DNA from: JARRQB01 sp965368585
GTDB lineage: Bacteria > Pseudomonadota > Gammaproteobacteria > Chromatiales > Chromatiaceae
Assembly: GCA_965368585.1 (NCBI GenBank)
Contig: CBDUNM010000028.1
Span: 1-42,358 of the forward strand
Length of the DNA: 42,358 nt
Reading direction: 5' to 3'
The translations under genes were made by a program, and so were the position numbers. Shown here one piece after another: positions 28,333 to 37,219 of this stretch. The notes under the pieces are model-generated. The model saw only the letters and a program-made list of their open reading frames with translations. It had not been told where the DNA came from and ran no database searches. Each line of letters opens with the position of its first letter. The stretch's first letter is position 1.

Positions 28333-29307
28333 CTACGGCAGCAGCACTGTCGAGCCGGTAGTGGCGCGCCGCTCCAGATCCCGATGGGCCTGGGCGGCGT
28401 CCTCCAGCGCATAGGTCTGGTTGACGTGGATCGTGAGGACGCCTGCGTGTACCGCCTCAAACAACCGGTCGGCGCCCTCGGTCAAGAGTTCGCGCGTCGC
28501 GATGTGTGTCGCCAGCGTCGGGCGGGTCACGTACAGAGAGCCTTTCGGCGCCAAGATACTGGGGCTGAAAGGCGCTACCGGGCCGGACGCGTTCCCGTAC
28601 GAAACCATCACGCCGAACGGGCGCAGCGAGTTCAGGGAGGCCTCAAACGTCGCCTGCCCGACGGAATCATAGACCGCCGCCACTCCCTCGCCGCCGGTCA
28701 GCGCCCGGACCCGTGCGGCGATGTCTTCGTCGCGATACAGAATCGCGTGATCGCAGCCGTTGGCCTTGGCCAAGTCCGCCTTTTCCCGCGAACCCACACA
28801 ACCGAGTACGGTGGCCCCCAAATGCTTGGCCCATTGGCAGGCGATCAGCCCCACGCCGCCGGCGGCGGCATGAATCAGGACCGTATCACCGCGCTTGACC
28901 GGATAGGTCCGGAACAACAGGTAATGGGCGGTGAGACCCTTTAGCATCATCGCCGCAGCGGTCCGATCGTCGATCTCTTCCGGCAGCTTCACCAGCTTCT
29001 CCGCGTCGATCAAACGCGCCTCGGCATAGGCGCCGGGCACCATCGGGTAGGCAACCCGGTCGCCCGGCACCAGACCGGTCACGCCATCGCCGACCGCGTC
29101 CACGACCCCCGCCGCTTCCATGCCGAGGATTGCCGGAAGTTCCGCCACCGGGTAGGCGCCGGTGCGCATGTAGACGTCAATGTAGTTCAGACCACAGGCG
29201 GTCTGATGAATACGCGCCTGCCCGGGTCCCGGTTCACCGACCTTGACCGCGTCCCAGCGGAGCATGTCAGGCCCTCCGGTCGCATGGATGCGGATTGCGA
29301 GTGTCAT
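28333..29307 (-). CDS. NADPH:quinone oxidoreductase (Qor-type MDR)
   Basis: A 324-residue zinc-free medium-chain dehydrogenase/reductase, strongly Qor-like along its whole length: LNYIDVYMRTGAYP in the catalytic domain, the nucleotide-binding HAAAGGVGLIACQWAKHLGA, YDSVG, and KGSLYVTRP near the C-terminus. It reduces quinones or enones with NADPH in the cytosol. ATG 29307 with a GGGGGGAGA site fixes the start; the open frame runs upstream to 29550 without family resemblance. An acryloyl-CoA reductase (AcuI) role was considered, but the motifs fit Qor better. Confidence 0.9.
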   Translation of the reverse strand: MTLAIRIHATGGPDMLRWDAVKVGEPGPGQARIHQTACGLNYIDVYMRTGAYPVAELPAILGMEAAGVVDAVGDGVTGLVPGDRVAYPMVPGAYAEARLIDAEKLVKLPEEIDDRTAAAMMLKGLTAHYLLFRTYPVKRGDTVLIHAAAGGVGLIACQWAKHLGATVLGCVGSREKADLAKANGCDHAILYRDEDIAARVRALTGGEGVAAVYDSVGQATFEASLNSLRPFGVMVSYGNASGPVAPFSPSILAPKGSLYVTRPTLATHIATRELLTEGADRLFEAVHAGVLTIHVNQTYALEDAAQAHRDLERRATTGSTVLLP

Positions 29308-29755
29308 GTTCTCCCCCCATACTGGATCTGAAAATCGACTCAGCCGGCAAACCGACCGCTCAGCGCTTCCCGCTATTGGAATGAGGAATCGTCCCCGGCT
29401 CGGCCAAGCGTCGCCGCTTTCGGGTTCAAACGCAATCGATTCTGCGCACAAACAACCGCAGGGGAGCGCCGGCCCCGCCAAGGCTAACAAGGGTCGCGTG
29501 ATCGCTGCCCCCGTTCGTTGCCGGTGACACGGCTGTACCACCTGTGACACACTCGCGACGACGCTTGTGTTGCATATGTAGATAAGAAAATCGGGTACGG
29601 CGGCTTAAAACTGCCAATCCGCGCGGAAGGAAAGATTGGCGCACCAATTGCATCGCATCCCTGGCGACGAACATCCGCTAGCGCGTCGCCGCGCAACGGG
29701 TCGAGATGGCATGTCGAACGATCAATGACAAAAACTATGTGTGGAGGACGATAGC
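29308..29755. other. Divergent promoter region between qor and pqqA
   Basis: About 450 bp with no convincing gene. It must carry the start signals of the leftward quinone oxidoreductase and of the pqq operon. No individual promoter could be named with confidence. Confidence 0.4.
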
Positions 29756-29830
29756 ATGTTGTGGACAACGCCGAGTTTCGAAGACCTGCGTTTGGGCTTC
29801 GAGATCAATCTTTACATCAATAATCGCTGA
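29756..29830 (+). CDS. pqqA: PQQ precursor peptide PqqA
   Basis: A 24-residue peptide, MLWTTPSFEDLRLGFE then INLYINNR, the substrate from which PQQ is built. The Glu16 and Tyr20 that become the cofactor sit in the standard ExxxY spacing. The ribosome binding site GTGGAGGA precedes the ATG. It heads the pqqABCDE operon, and the 11-bp hairpin at 29845-29870 lies between it and pqqB. Confidence 0.95.
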   Translation: MLWTTPSFEDLRLGFEINLYINNR

Positions 29831-29844
29831 TCGATGCGCAGGTT

Positions 29845-29870
29845 CATCGGGCCCGACTCCGGGCCCGATG
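29845..29870 (+). promoter_or_regulatory. Hairpin between pqqA and pqqB
   Basis: A perfect 11-bp stem, CATCGGGCCCG (29845-29855) with CGGGCCCGATG (29860-29870), loop ACTC. There is no T-run, so it is more likely a transcript stabiliser or partial terminator than a full terminator. Such an element would give pqqA much more mRNA than pqqBCDE, as in other pqq operons. Confidence 0.7.
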
Positions 29871-29966
29871 ATCTCAAGGCGAGCTGCTATACAAAGTATT
29901 CCAGCAGACCGACTTGTCGTCGGAGCGATGCTTTTGCCTCCCCGCCAACTTCCAACAGGGGATTGA

Positions 29967-30881
29967 ATGCAGATTCGTGTTCTTGGCTCTGGTGCGGGCG
30001 GCGGCTTCCCGCAGTGGAACTGCAACTGCGCCAACTGCAACGGGCTGCGCACCGGCCGGATTAAGGCATCGCCCCGCAACCAGTCGTCCGTTGCGATCAG
30101 TGCAGACGGCATCGATTGGGTTCTGTTCAACGCGTCTCCCGACATCAGGGCGCAGCTCGAATCCTTCCCCCCGCTGCAGCCCGCCCGCAAGCTGCGCGAC
30201 ACCGCCATTCGCGCCATCCTTCTGGTCGATGCGCAGATAGACCACGCGACCGGGTTGCTGTTACTGCGCGAGCACACCGAGCCCTGGAACGTCTACTGCA
30301 CGGCGTCGGTCAAAGACGACCTGAGCACGGGTTTTCCCATCTTCAACATACTGGCGCACTTCCGGGGCGTTCATTGGCACGAAGTGAAAACCGATCGGTC
30401 GACCTTTCGCATGCCGTTTAGCGACCAACTCGAATTTACCGCGGTGCCGCTAAAAAGCGAGGCCCCTCCCTACTCGCCGCATCGCCACAACACAGTGCCG
30501 GGCGACAACATCGGGGTTCGCGTGCGCGATCTTGCAACCGGTCAAAACCTGTTTTACGCCCCCGGCCTGGGGCAGGTCGACGATGAGGTGCTGGCCTTCA
30601 TGGAACAAGCGGACTGTCTGCTGGTTGACGGCACGCTTTGGACCGACGACGAAATGATCAAAGGCGGATTCAGCGACAAACGCGGCACCGACATGGGGCA
30701 CCTCGATCAATCGGGAACGGGCGGCATCGTGGAACTGCTCGGCGCGCTGGATCGTCCACGCAAGATACTTATACACATCAATAACACCAACCCGATTCTG
30801 AACGAAGCATCAGCGGAGCGTAAAAGCCTGGATGAAGCAGGGATCGAAGTGTCATACGACGGTATGGACATCGTGCTTTGA
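29967..30881 (+). CDS. pqqB: PqqB, metallo-beta-lactamase-fold oxygenase of PQQ synthesis
   Basis: A 304-residue PqqB with the family start MQIRVLGSGAGGGFPQWNCNC, an N-terminal Cys-rich loop (CNCANC), and the DAQIDHATGLLLLREH segment that holds the metal-site residues. It acts as a hydroxylase on the PQQ precursor. Its length is usual. It is the second gene of the operon, 136 bp after pqqA. Confidence 0.95.
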   Translation: MQIRVLGSGAGGGFPQWNCNCANCNGLRTGRIKASPRNQSSVAISADGIDWVLFNASPDIRAQLESFPPLQPARKLRDTAIRAILLVDAQIDHATGLLLLREHTEPWNVYCTASVKDDLSTGFPIFNILAHFRGVHWHEVKTDRSTFRMPFSDQLEFTAVPLKSEAPPYSPHRHNTVPGDNIGVRVRDLATGQNLFYAPGLGQVDDEVLAFMEQADCLLVDGTLWTDDEMIKGGFSDKRGTDMGHLDQSGTGGIVELLGALDRPRKILIHINNTNPILNEASAERKSLDEAGIEVSYDGMDIVL

Positions 30882-30902
30882 CGGGTGGGCGCGGGAGCAG
30901 AG

Positions 30903-31637
30903 ATGGCAACAGATGACCTGGCACCGTTGAGCCGCGAGGAGTTCGAGCGCAAGCTGCGCGACAAGGAGAAGTACTACCACATCAATCACGAATTCCACAT
31001 CCTGATGAACACCGGGAAACTGGACAAAGAGGCGATTCAGGGCTGGGTGGCCAACCGGTTTTATTACCAGACCGCCATCCCGGTAAAAGATGCCGCAATC
31101 ATGTCCAACTGCCCCGACCGCGATGTGCGCCGCCTCTGGGTGCAGCGCATTATCGACCATGACGGCACTGAAGGCGACGAAGGCGGCATAGAGGCCTGGT
31201 TGCAGCTGGGCGAATCGGTCGGACTGCGCCGCGAGCAGCTGTTGTCGCACGAACTGCTGCTGCCCGGCGTCCGGTTCGCGATTGACGCCTACATCAATTT
31301 TGCCCGCCAGCAGCCTTGGGAAATCGCCGCGAGTTCGTCGTTAACCGAGCTGTTCGCGCCGAAAATACATCAGGCGCGTCTGGACAACTGGCCCGAACAC
31401 TATCCCTGGATTGACGCAAGCGGCTACAACTACTTCCGCAAGCGCCTGGCGGAAGCGCGCCGGGACGTGCAACACGGCCTGGCCATCACGCTGGACTATT
31501 ACACGACTCGCGAACAACAAATGCGCATGCTCGACGTACTGCAGTTCAAACTCGACATACTCTGGACTATGCTCGATTGCATGTGGATGGCGTATATCGA
31601 GAAAAAGCCGCCCTATCACAACGTCGAGAAATCCTGA
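30903..31637 (+). CDS. pqqC: PqqC, pyrroloquinoline-quinone synthase
   Basis: A 244-residue all-helical enzyme that performs the last ring-closing oxidation to PQQ. Typical blocks are YHINHEFHILMNTGKL, GWVANRFYYQ, RIIDHDGTE and the final helical segment with TMLDCMWMAY. The ATG at 30903 has an upstream GGGAGCAG site, preferable to the in-frame GTG at 30885. Its stop TGA shares a base with the pqqD ATG. Confidence 0.95.
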   Translation: MATDDLAPLSREEFERKLRDKEKYYHINHEFHILMNTGKLDKEAIQGWVANRFYYQTAIPVKDAAIMSNCPDRDVRRLWVQRIIDHDGTEGDEGGIEAWLQLGESVGLRREQLLSHELLLPGVRFAIDAYINFARQQPWEIAASSSLTELFAPKIHQARLDNWPEHYPWIDASGYNYFRKRLAEARRDVQHGLAITLDYYTTREQQMRMLDVLQFKLDILWTMLDCMWMAYIEKKPPYHNVEKS

Positions 31638-31936
31638 TGAACAGCGATTCCAATGCAACTTTTACCGATAAGGACATACCCGTGATCGCATCGCACTTCC
31701 GTTTGCAATGGGAAGAGGCACAGGACTGTTTTGTCATCCTGTATCCCGAAGGCATGGTCAAGCTGAACCCGGCCGCGGGAGAGATTCTCAGCCGCTGCGA
31801 CGGTGAACGCACGGTCGGCGACATCATCAACGAGTTGGAAACGAATTTTCCCGGTGCTGACGGTCTAATCGACGATGTCATGAACTTCTTGAGTACTGCC
31901 CATGAGCAACAATGGATCGAACACAAATCTGCCTAA
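31637..31936 (+). CDS. pqqD: PqqD, peptide chaperone of PQQ synthesis
   Basis: A 99-residue PqqD (RRE fold) that binds PqqA and presents it to PqqE. Conserved features are FRLQWEEAQDCFVILYPEGMVKLNPAAGEIL and the C-terminal helix (split segments). The start overlaps the pqqC stop (TGATG), and the end overlaps pqqE by 35 bp, so the three are translationally coupled. Confidence 0.95.
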   Translation: MNSDSNATFTDKDIPVIASHFRLQWEEAQDCFVILYPEGMVKLNPAAGEILSRCDGERTVGDIINELETNFPGADGLIDDVMNFLSTAHEQQWIEHKSA

Positions 31937-33041
31937 TCCCCTGTGGTTATTGGCAGAGCTGACCTATAAATGCCCACTGCAATGCCCATATTGCTCGAAT
32001 CCGTTGGAAATCGCTCGCTACAGCAACGAGTTGTCGACCGACGAGTGGAAGCGCGTTTTCCGCGAGGCCCGGGCGCTTGGCGCGGTGCAGCTCGGGCTGT
32101 CCGGCGGAGAACCCCTGGTCCGTGACGACCTCGAAGAGCTGATAGCCGAGGCTCACGGGTTGGGATATTACGTCAACCTGATCACTTCGGGTGTGGGTAT
32201 GGACGCCGCGCGAATCGATGCATTCAAACAAGCCGGGCTGGATCACATCCAAATCAGCTTTCAGGCCAGCACGGAAGAGATCAATAATTTCATCGCGCGC
32301 AACGACTCCTTTCAACACAAGCTGGAAATGGCCAGGGAGGTAAAAAAGGCCGGTTATCCGATGGTGCTCTGCTTCGTGTTACATCGCCGCAACACCGATC
32401 AGGTCGAAGAGATACTGAATCTCGCCCACTCCCTGGAAGCCGATTATGTGGAACTGGCGACCACCCAGTACTACGGTTGGGCCATGCATAACCGCGATCA
32501 GTTGCTGCCTTCGCGAGAACAGGTCGAAAATGCGGAAGTGGTCGCGCATCGCTACCAGGAAAAGCTCAAAGGTAAGATGAAAATCTTCTACGTGGTCCCC
32601 GACTACTACGAAGAACGGCCCAAGCCCTGTATGCGCGGTTGGGGCGGAATATTTCTCAGCGTGGCTCCCGACGGGACGGCCCAACCCTGTCATGCAGCCG
32701 GCATCCTGCCCGGCTTGACATTTCCCAACGTCAGAGACGAAAGCATCGAGTGGATCTGGAGAGATTCCCCCGATTTCAATAAGTTTCGCGGTGATGACTG
32801 GATGCAGGAACCGTGTCGCAGTTGTCCGGAAAAGGAAAAAGACTTCGGCGGTTGCCGTTGCCAGGCCTACCTAATGACAGGCGACGCCACCAATGCGGAC
32901 CCCGTTTGCAGCAAGTCGCCACATCATGCGCAATTACAACAAACCGTGGCCAACATCGCCGGTCAGGACAACAACAATATCGCGCCGCTGGTCTTCAGAA
33001 ACATGCGCAATTCAAAACGCATCGTGGCGGGCGAGCACTAA
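31902..33041 (+). CDS. pqqE: PqqE, radical SAM enzyme of PQQ synthesis
   Basis: A 379-residue radical SAM/SPASM enzyme that links Glu and Tyr of PqqA. The CxxxCxxC motif is Cys24, Cys28, Cys31, followed by the GGEP motif (LSGGEPLV). The C-terminal SPASM Cys set is visible (CHAAGI; CRSCPEKEKDFGGCRC; VCSKS). It is the last gene of the pqq operon, overlapping pqqD. Confidence 0.96.
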   Translation: MSNNGSNTNLPNPLWLLAELTYKCPLQCPYCSNPLEIARYSNELSTDEWKRVFREARALGAVQLGLSGGEPLVRDDLEELIAEAHGLGYYVNLITSGVGMDAARIDAFKQAGLDHIQISFQASTEEINNFIARNDSFQHKLEMAREVKKAGYPMVLCFVLHRRNTDQVEEILNLAHSLEADYVELATTQYYGWAMHNRDQLLPSREQVENAEVVAHRYQEKLKGKMKIFYVVPDYYEERPKPCMRGWGGIFLSVAPDGTAQPCHAAGILPGLTFPNVRDESIEWIWRDSPDFNKFRGDDWMQEPCRSCPEKEKDFGGCRCQAYLMTGDATNADPVCSKSPHHAQLQQTVANIAGQDNNNIAPLVFRNMRNSKRIVAGEH

Positions 33042-33218
33042 GGGCTCGCGCCGAAATAACTTCGCATTTTCAGGCGTGTCGAGGCGCCCGTCTTTCAAGG
33101 CGCGAAAAGCGCGCACAGCCGGCCTACTTAAGCGACCAGCAACGCAGACAGACGGGATGAATCGGCGTACTAAAATGTGCAGTTATTATTGCGCGAGCCC
33201 TATGCCGAGGCGACTAGC

Positions 33219-34181
33219 CTAACCCTTCAACAGTCCCGACATTCGATCCGTCTCGCCGACCAACGCATCCACCATGGCGGGCTCACCCGCCAAATGACCC
33301 GCGTCCGGAATTACCCGCAGGCTCGAACCCGAAATCGCTCGGTGCAGCGTCCATGCCGCTTCGACCGGACAGGTCAGGTCGCGACGACCGTGCAGGATGG
33401 CGATCGGCACGTCCGGCAGTTTCGATACGTGTGCCAGCAACGGGGCGTCGCTCAGAAAGTAGCGATGGTAAGCGTAATGGGTTTCGATGCGCACCTTGCC
33501 GGTCAACTTCACCATGTCCACCGGATCGTCTTGCGCGGTTTCGGGTTGCGGCAGGTTCCAGGTCGCAATCCGGTCTCCCCAAGCCGCCCAAGCGCGCGCC
33601 CAGGCCGCGGCCGTAGCCGCATCGCCACCGTGCACTCGGTGATAGTAGGCAGCCACCGGATCAGCACGCTCCGATGGCGACAGCATACCGAGCAGTTGCG
33701 CCGAACGCTCGGGAAAAACCCGCGCCACGCCCAATTCGCCGAGAAACCAGTCCAGATCCCGCTCGCGCGCCAGAAACGAGCCGCGCAGAATCATCCCGGA
33801 GACGGCGTGCGGATGAGACTGAGCGTAGTACAGCCCCAAGGCGACGCCCCATGACCCCGCGAACACCAGCCAGCGATCGATGGCCAGATGGCGGCGTATG
33901 AACTCCAGGTCCGAACACAGCAGCCGCGTGTCGTTGTCACGCACCTCGCCGTGCGGTGTCGAACGCCCGCTGCCTCGCTGGTCAACGAGTACCACGCGAT
34001 ACGCCGACGGATCGAAATAGCGTCGATGGTTCTCCTGACAGCCGGATCCGGGACCGCCGTGCAGAAACAAGACCGGAACGCCGTCGGGATTGCCGCACTC
34101 CTCCACGTAGACTTCATGCACTACACCAATCGCAAACCGGTGAATGGCATACGGTTCAAGGGGAGCATAGAGCTGGTTCAT
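33219..34181 (-). CDS. pip: Prolyl iminopeptidase (S33 alpha/beta hydrolase)
   Basis: A 320-residue proline iminopeptidase: HGGPGSG oxyanion motif, DQRGSGRSTPH, nucleophile elbow AGSWG (GGSWG in many members), the catalytic Asp region in VPIAILHGRRDLTCP, and His in PDAGHLAG. It removes N-terminal proline from peptides in the cytosol. It is convergent with pqqE, 177 bp apart. No pqqF protease is present in the window, so a link to PQQ peptide trimming is possible but unsupported. Confidence 0.9.
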   Translation of the reverse strand: MNQLYAPLEPYAIHRFAIGVVHEVYVEECGNPDGVPVLFLHGGPGSGCQENHRRYFDPSAYRVVLVDQRGSGRSTPHGEVRDNDTRLLCSDLEFIRRHLAIDRWLVFAGSWGVALGLYYAQSHPHAVSGMILRGSFLARERDLDWFLGELGVARVFPERSAQLLGMLSPSERADPVAAYYHRVHGGDAATAAAWARAWAAWGDRIATWNLPQPETAQDDPVDMVKLTGKVRIETHYAYHRYFLSDAPLLAHVSKLPDVPIAILHGRRDLTCPVEAAWTLHRAISGSSLRVIPDAGHLAGEPAMVDALVGETDRMSGLLKG

Positions 34182-34831
34182 TCAGGGTCACTCGTGTTAC
34201 CGGATACTCAAGGCATCATCCACGTGCCGCTCGCCAGAGCCAAGCCCACGATGTTGACGCACGACCCGATTTTTACTCACGAACACCGTACATCAGAAGC
34301 GCATCGCACGTGAGAACGAAAACGACGCACCTAAGGGCAGCGATTTGATAAAGGAACTTCTAACGTACTAATTTACATGGTGAGTCACAATTGTCCCACG
34401 TTTGACACAGACCCGACGAGAGCGGAATCCAATACGTCGATGCGGTTGCTTCGACAGCGTTACGCGCCGCGCCGGGTATTGCCTCGCATGGCCCACGCGA
34501 AGATCCCGGAATGCACTGCCAGCCGCAACGATCGAGCTGGTTTTTATTGCCGCGGCAGGGTCATAAAAATGCACATCGGAACATTCTAATACCGGACGAC
34601 GCGTGACTGAACGCTCCGCGTGCGATTCCGCGTAGCGCGAAGCCGGTATATTCCAGTCTATTGGCACGCAATATGCTGTTTGTTCCTCTACCGATGCTCT
34701 AGCCGTGAGGCGTCTATAGGAATATCGGCGACCAGTAGGACAAGACACAGCAATACTTGAGTCTGACGGACTTACCTGAACTCAATATCTCCTACGTCAA
34801 ATCCAATAACTGTCAGAGGGGCCCTTACACA
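34182..34831. other. Regulatory region upstream of xoxF
   Basis: About 650 bp between the divergent pip gene and xoxF. Short open frames look random. It should contain the xoxF promoter, possibly responsive to lanthanides, but no operator was identified. Confidence 0.4.
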
Positions 34832-36625
34832 ATGACGCGAAACATGACATTTTCCGCAGCGGTAGGCGTCGCAATTGCCTGCGGTTCATCCGGTACGGCG
34901 ATGGCAAACGCCGAACTGTTGTCCATGCAGCAAAACCCGAACGAGTGGGTAATGCCGACCGGCAACTATGCGAACACCCGATTCAGCGAACTCGATCAGA
35001 TCAATGCCGGCAACGTAAAGGATCTCAGAGTCTCCTGGACTTTCTCCACCGGTGTCCTTCGCGGGCACGAAGGCGGTCCCCTGATCATCGGGGACACGAT
35101 GTACGTGCACACCCCGTTTCCCAACAAGGTCTTTGCGCTCGACCTGAACGACGACGGGCGGATAATCTGGCGCTACGAACCACGCCAGGATGCCAGCGTC
35201 ATTCCCGTGATGTGTTGTGACACGGTCAACCGGGGCCTTTCGTACGGCGACGGCAAGATATTCCTGTCGCAGGCCGATACCACCTTGGTCGCTTTGGACG
35301 CCAAGACCGGCAAAAAGATATGGTCCGTCGTCAACGGCGACCCGAAAAAAGGCGAAACCTCGACCGCCGCCCCGATGGTGTTCAACGACAAGGTGTACGT
35401 CGGCATCTCCGGCGGTGAATTCGGCGTTCGTGGCCATGTCACCGCGTACAACATCAAGGACGGCTCGCAAGCGTGGCGCGGCTACTCCATGGGTCCGGAC
35501 TCCGACACCCTGCTGGATCCCGAGAAGACCACCCATCTGGGTGAGCCCGTCGGCAAGGACTCCGGTACCGCCACTTGGGAGGGCGACCAGTGGAAGATCG
35601 GCGGCGGCACCACCTGGGGATGGTATTCGTTTGATCCGGAGCAGAATCTGATTTACTACGGCTCGGGCAACCCCAGCACCTGGAACCCGGTGCAGCGCCC
35701 GGGCGACAACCGCTGGTCCATGACGGTCTTCGCCCGCGACGCGGATACCGGCATGGCCAAATGGGTCTACCAGATGACGCCGCATGACGAGTGGGACTAC
35801 GACGGCATCAACGAAATGATCCTGGTTGACCAGGAGATCGATGGCAAGATGCGCAAGACGCTGGTCCACTTCGACCGCAATGGCTTCGGCTACACCATGG
35901 ACCGCATCACCGGCGAGCTGCTGGTCGCGGAGAAATTCGATCCGGCGGTCAACTGGGCCACCCATGTCGACATGAAAACCGGCCGTCCGCAGGTCGTCGC
36001 CCAGTACTCGACGCAGCACAACGGCGAAGACGTCAACAGCACCGGTATCTGCCCGGCGGCCCTGGGCACGAAAGACCAGCAACCGGCGGCCTACTCGCCA
36101 CGCACCGGCCTGTTCTACGTCCCGACCAACCATGTCTGCATGGACTACGAACCGTTCAAGGTCTCTTACACCGCGGGGCAACCCTACGTCGGCGCGACGC
36201 TGAGCATGTACCCTGCACCGGGCGGCGACGATCTGGGTAATTTCATTGCCTGGGATGCAACCAAGGGCAAGATCGTCTGGTCCAATCCCGAGAAGTTTTC
36301 GGTTTGGAGCGGTGCTTTGGCGACTGCCGGTGATGTCGTGTTCTACGGCACGCTGGAGGGTTACCTCAAGGCTGTGGATGCCAAGACGGGTGAAGAGCTC
36401 TACAAGTTCAAGACCCCATCCGGCATCATCGGAAACGTGACGACCTATATGCACAACGGCAAGCAGTACATCGCGGTGCTGTCAGGACTCGGTGGCTGGG
36501 CCGGCATCGGAATGGCGGCCGGCCTGACCGATCCGACGGCGGGACTGGGTGCCGTGGGGGCCTACGCATCGCTGAGCGACTACACCCAGCTGGGTGGTCA
36601 ACTGACGGTGTTTCAGCTGCCATAG
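34832..36625 (+). CDS. xoxF: Lanthanide-type PQQ methanol dehydrogenase XoxF
   Basis: A 597-residue periplasmic eight-bladed quinoprotein dehydrogenase with a signal peptide (about 1-26, ending TAMANA). The vicinal disulfide Cys128-Cys129 is present, as are tryptophan-docking-type repeats. Catalytic Asp322 is followed two residues later by Asp324 (EWDYDGINE), the extra Asp that marks lanthanide-dependent XoxF; calcium-type MxaF has Ala there. Substrate is methanol, product formaldehyde or formate, electrons to XoxG. The ATG at 34832 has a GAGGGG site; the frame is open upstream to 34757. pqqABCDE lies upstream and xoxG/xoxJ downstream. The XoxF clade was not resolved. Confidence 0.95.
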   Translation: MTRNMTFSAAVGVAIACGSSGTAMANAELLSMQQNPNEWVMPTGNYANTRFSELDQINAGNVKDLRVSWTFSTGVLRGHEGGPLIIGDTMYVHTPFPNKVFALDLNDDGRIIWRYEPRQDASVIPVMCCDTVNRGLSYGDGKIFLSQADTTLVALDAKTGKKIWSVVNGDPKKGETSTAAPMVFNDKVYVGISGGEFGVRGHVTAYNIKDGSQAWRGYSMGPDSDTLLDPEKTTHLGEPVGKDSGTATWEGDQWKIGGGTTWGWYSFDPEQNLIYYGSGNPSTWNPVQRPGDNRWSMTVFARDADTGMAKWVYQMTPHDEWDYDGINEMILVDQEIDGKMRKTLVHFDRNGFGYTMDRITGELLVAEKFDPAVNWATHVDMKTGRPQVVAQYSTQHNGEDVNSTGICPAALGTKDQQPAAYSPRTGLFYVPTNHVCMDYEPFKVSYTAGQPYVGATLSMYPAPGGDDLGNFIAWDATKGKIVWSNPEKFSVWSGALATAGDVVFYGTLEGYLKAVDAKTGEELYKFKTPSGIIGNVTTYMHNGKQYIAVLSGLGGWAGIGMAAGLTDPTAGLGAVGAYASLSDYTQLGGQLTVFQLP

Positions 36626-36656
36626 CATCGACGCGAGTCAATAGCCGTTAAGTCCA

Positions 36657-36684
36657 CCGCCACCCCGAACGGGGTGGCGGTTTT
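36657..36684 (+). terminator. Rho-independent terminator or attenuator after xoxF
   Basis: A perfect 10-bp stem CCGCCACCCC / GGGGTGGCGG with loop GAAC is followed by TTTTA. It lies 31 bp after the xoxF stop and 46 bp before the xoxG ATG. Since xoxG and xoxJ follow closely, it probably reduces rather than ends transcription, giving excess xoxF mRNA. Confidence 0.85.
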
Positions 36685-36730
36685 ACAGCGAGAACGACCC
36701 CTCCACTCCCTGTTTCTGCCCGAGGTTGAA

Positions 36731-37204
36731 ATGCAAGCAAAAGAGACCGAAACCCGGCCGCGCAAACCCGACAACACGCTCTTATGTCAAGCAACGATCG
36801 GGGCCGCCGCGTTGCTGTTCTGCACCGTCAACGTCGCCGACTACCGATCGTTCGAGTTCTCCGTAGATCAGCCCTACTATTTCGAAGACGGTAAAGTCGA
36901 TTTTGGAACCTACAATGGCTTTCGCCGCTACCACTCCGAATGTCATGTGTGCCACGGTCCCGCCGGACTCGGCAGCTCTTACGCACCGGCGTTGTTGAAA
37001 TCGATGAGCTCCCTGAGCTACGGCGAGTTCGTCAATGTGATTGCCGCGGGCCGAACCGGCATGAACAATCTGGTCATGCCCGGGTTTGCCGGCAACGACA
37101 ACGTGACGCCCTACATCAACGACATATACGCCTATCTTAAAGCCCGTGCCGACGGTGTGATCGGAGCCGCTCGACCCGACCGGTTTCCCAAGGTGAAAAA
37201 GTAA
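36731..37204 (+). CDS. xoxG: c-type cytochrome, XoxG-like electron acceptor of XoxF
   Basis: A 157-residue exported single-haem cytochrome c. A hydrophobic stretch at about 20-34 serves as signal or anchor. The haem site is CHVCH (Cys71, Cys74, His75), and a Met (in NNLVMPGF) provides the usual distal ligand region. It would take electrons from XoxF. The ATG at 36731 is preferred over 36674. The gene lies 105 bp after xoxF and 15 bp before xoxJ. Assignment to XoxG depends on position, since these cytochromes diverge strongly. Confidence 0.85.
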   Translation: MQAKETETRPRKPDNTLLCQATIGAAALLFCTVNVADYRSFEFSVDQPYYFEDGKVDFGTYNGFRRYHSECHVCHGPAGLGSSYAPALLKSMSSLSYGEFVNVIAAGRTGMNNLVMPGFAGNDNVTPYINDIYAYLKARADGVIGAARPDRFPKVKK

Positions 37205-37219
37205 CAGCCCTGCTGTCCG

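Noticed and set aside
28333..29307. Acryloyl-CoA reductase AcuI
   Set aside because: Motifs along the whole protein match Qor (HAAAGGVGLIACQWAK, KGSLYVTRP) better than AcuI.
34886..36454. Long minus-strand open frame opposite xoxF
   Set aside because: Shadow of xoxF, without a ribosome binding site or recognisable motifs.
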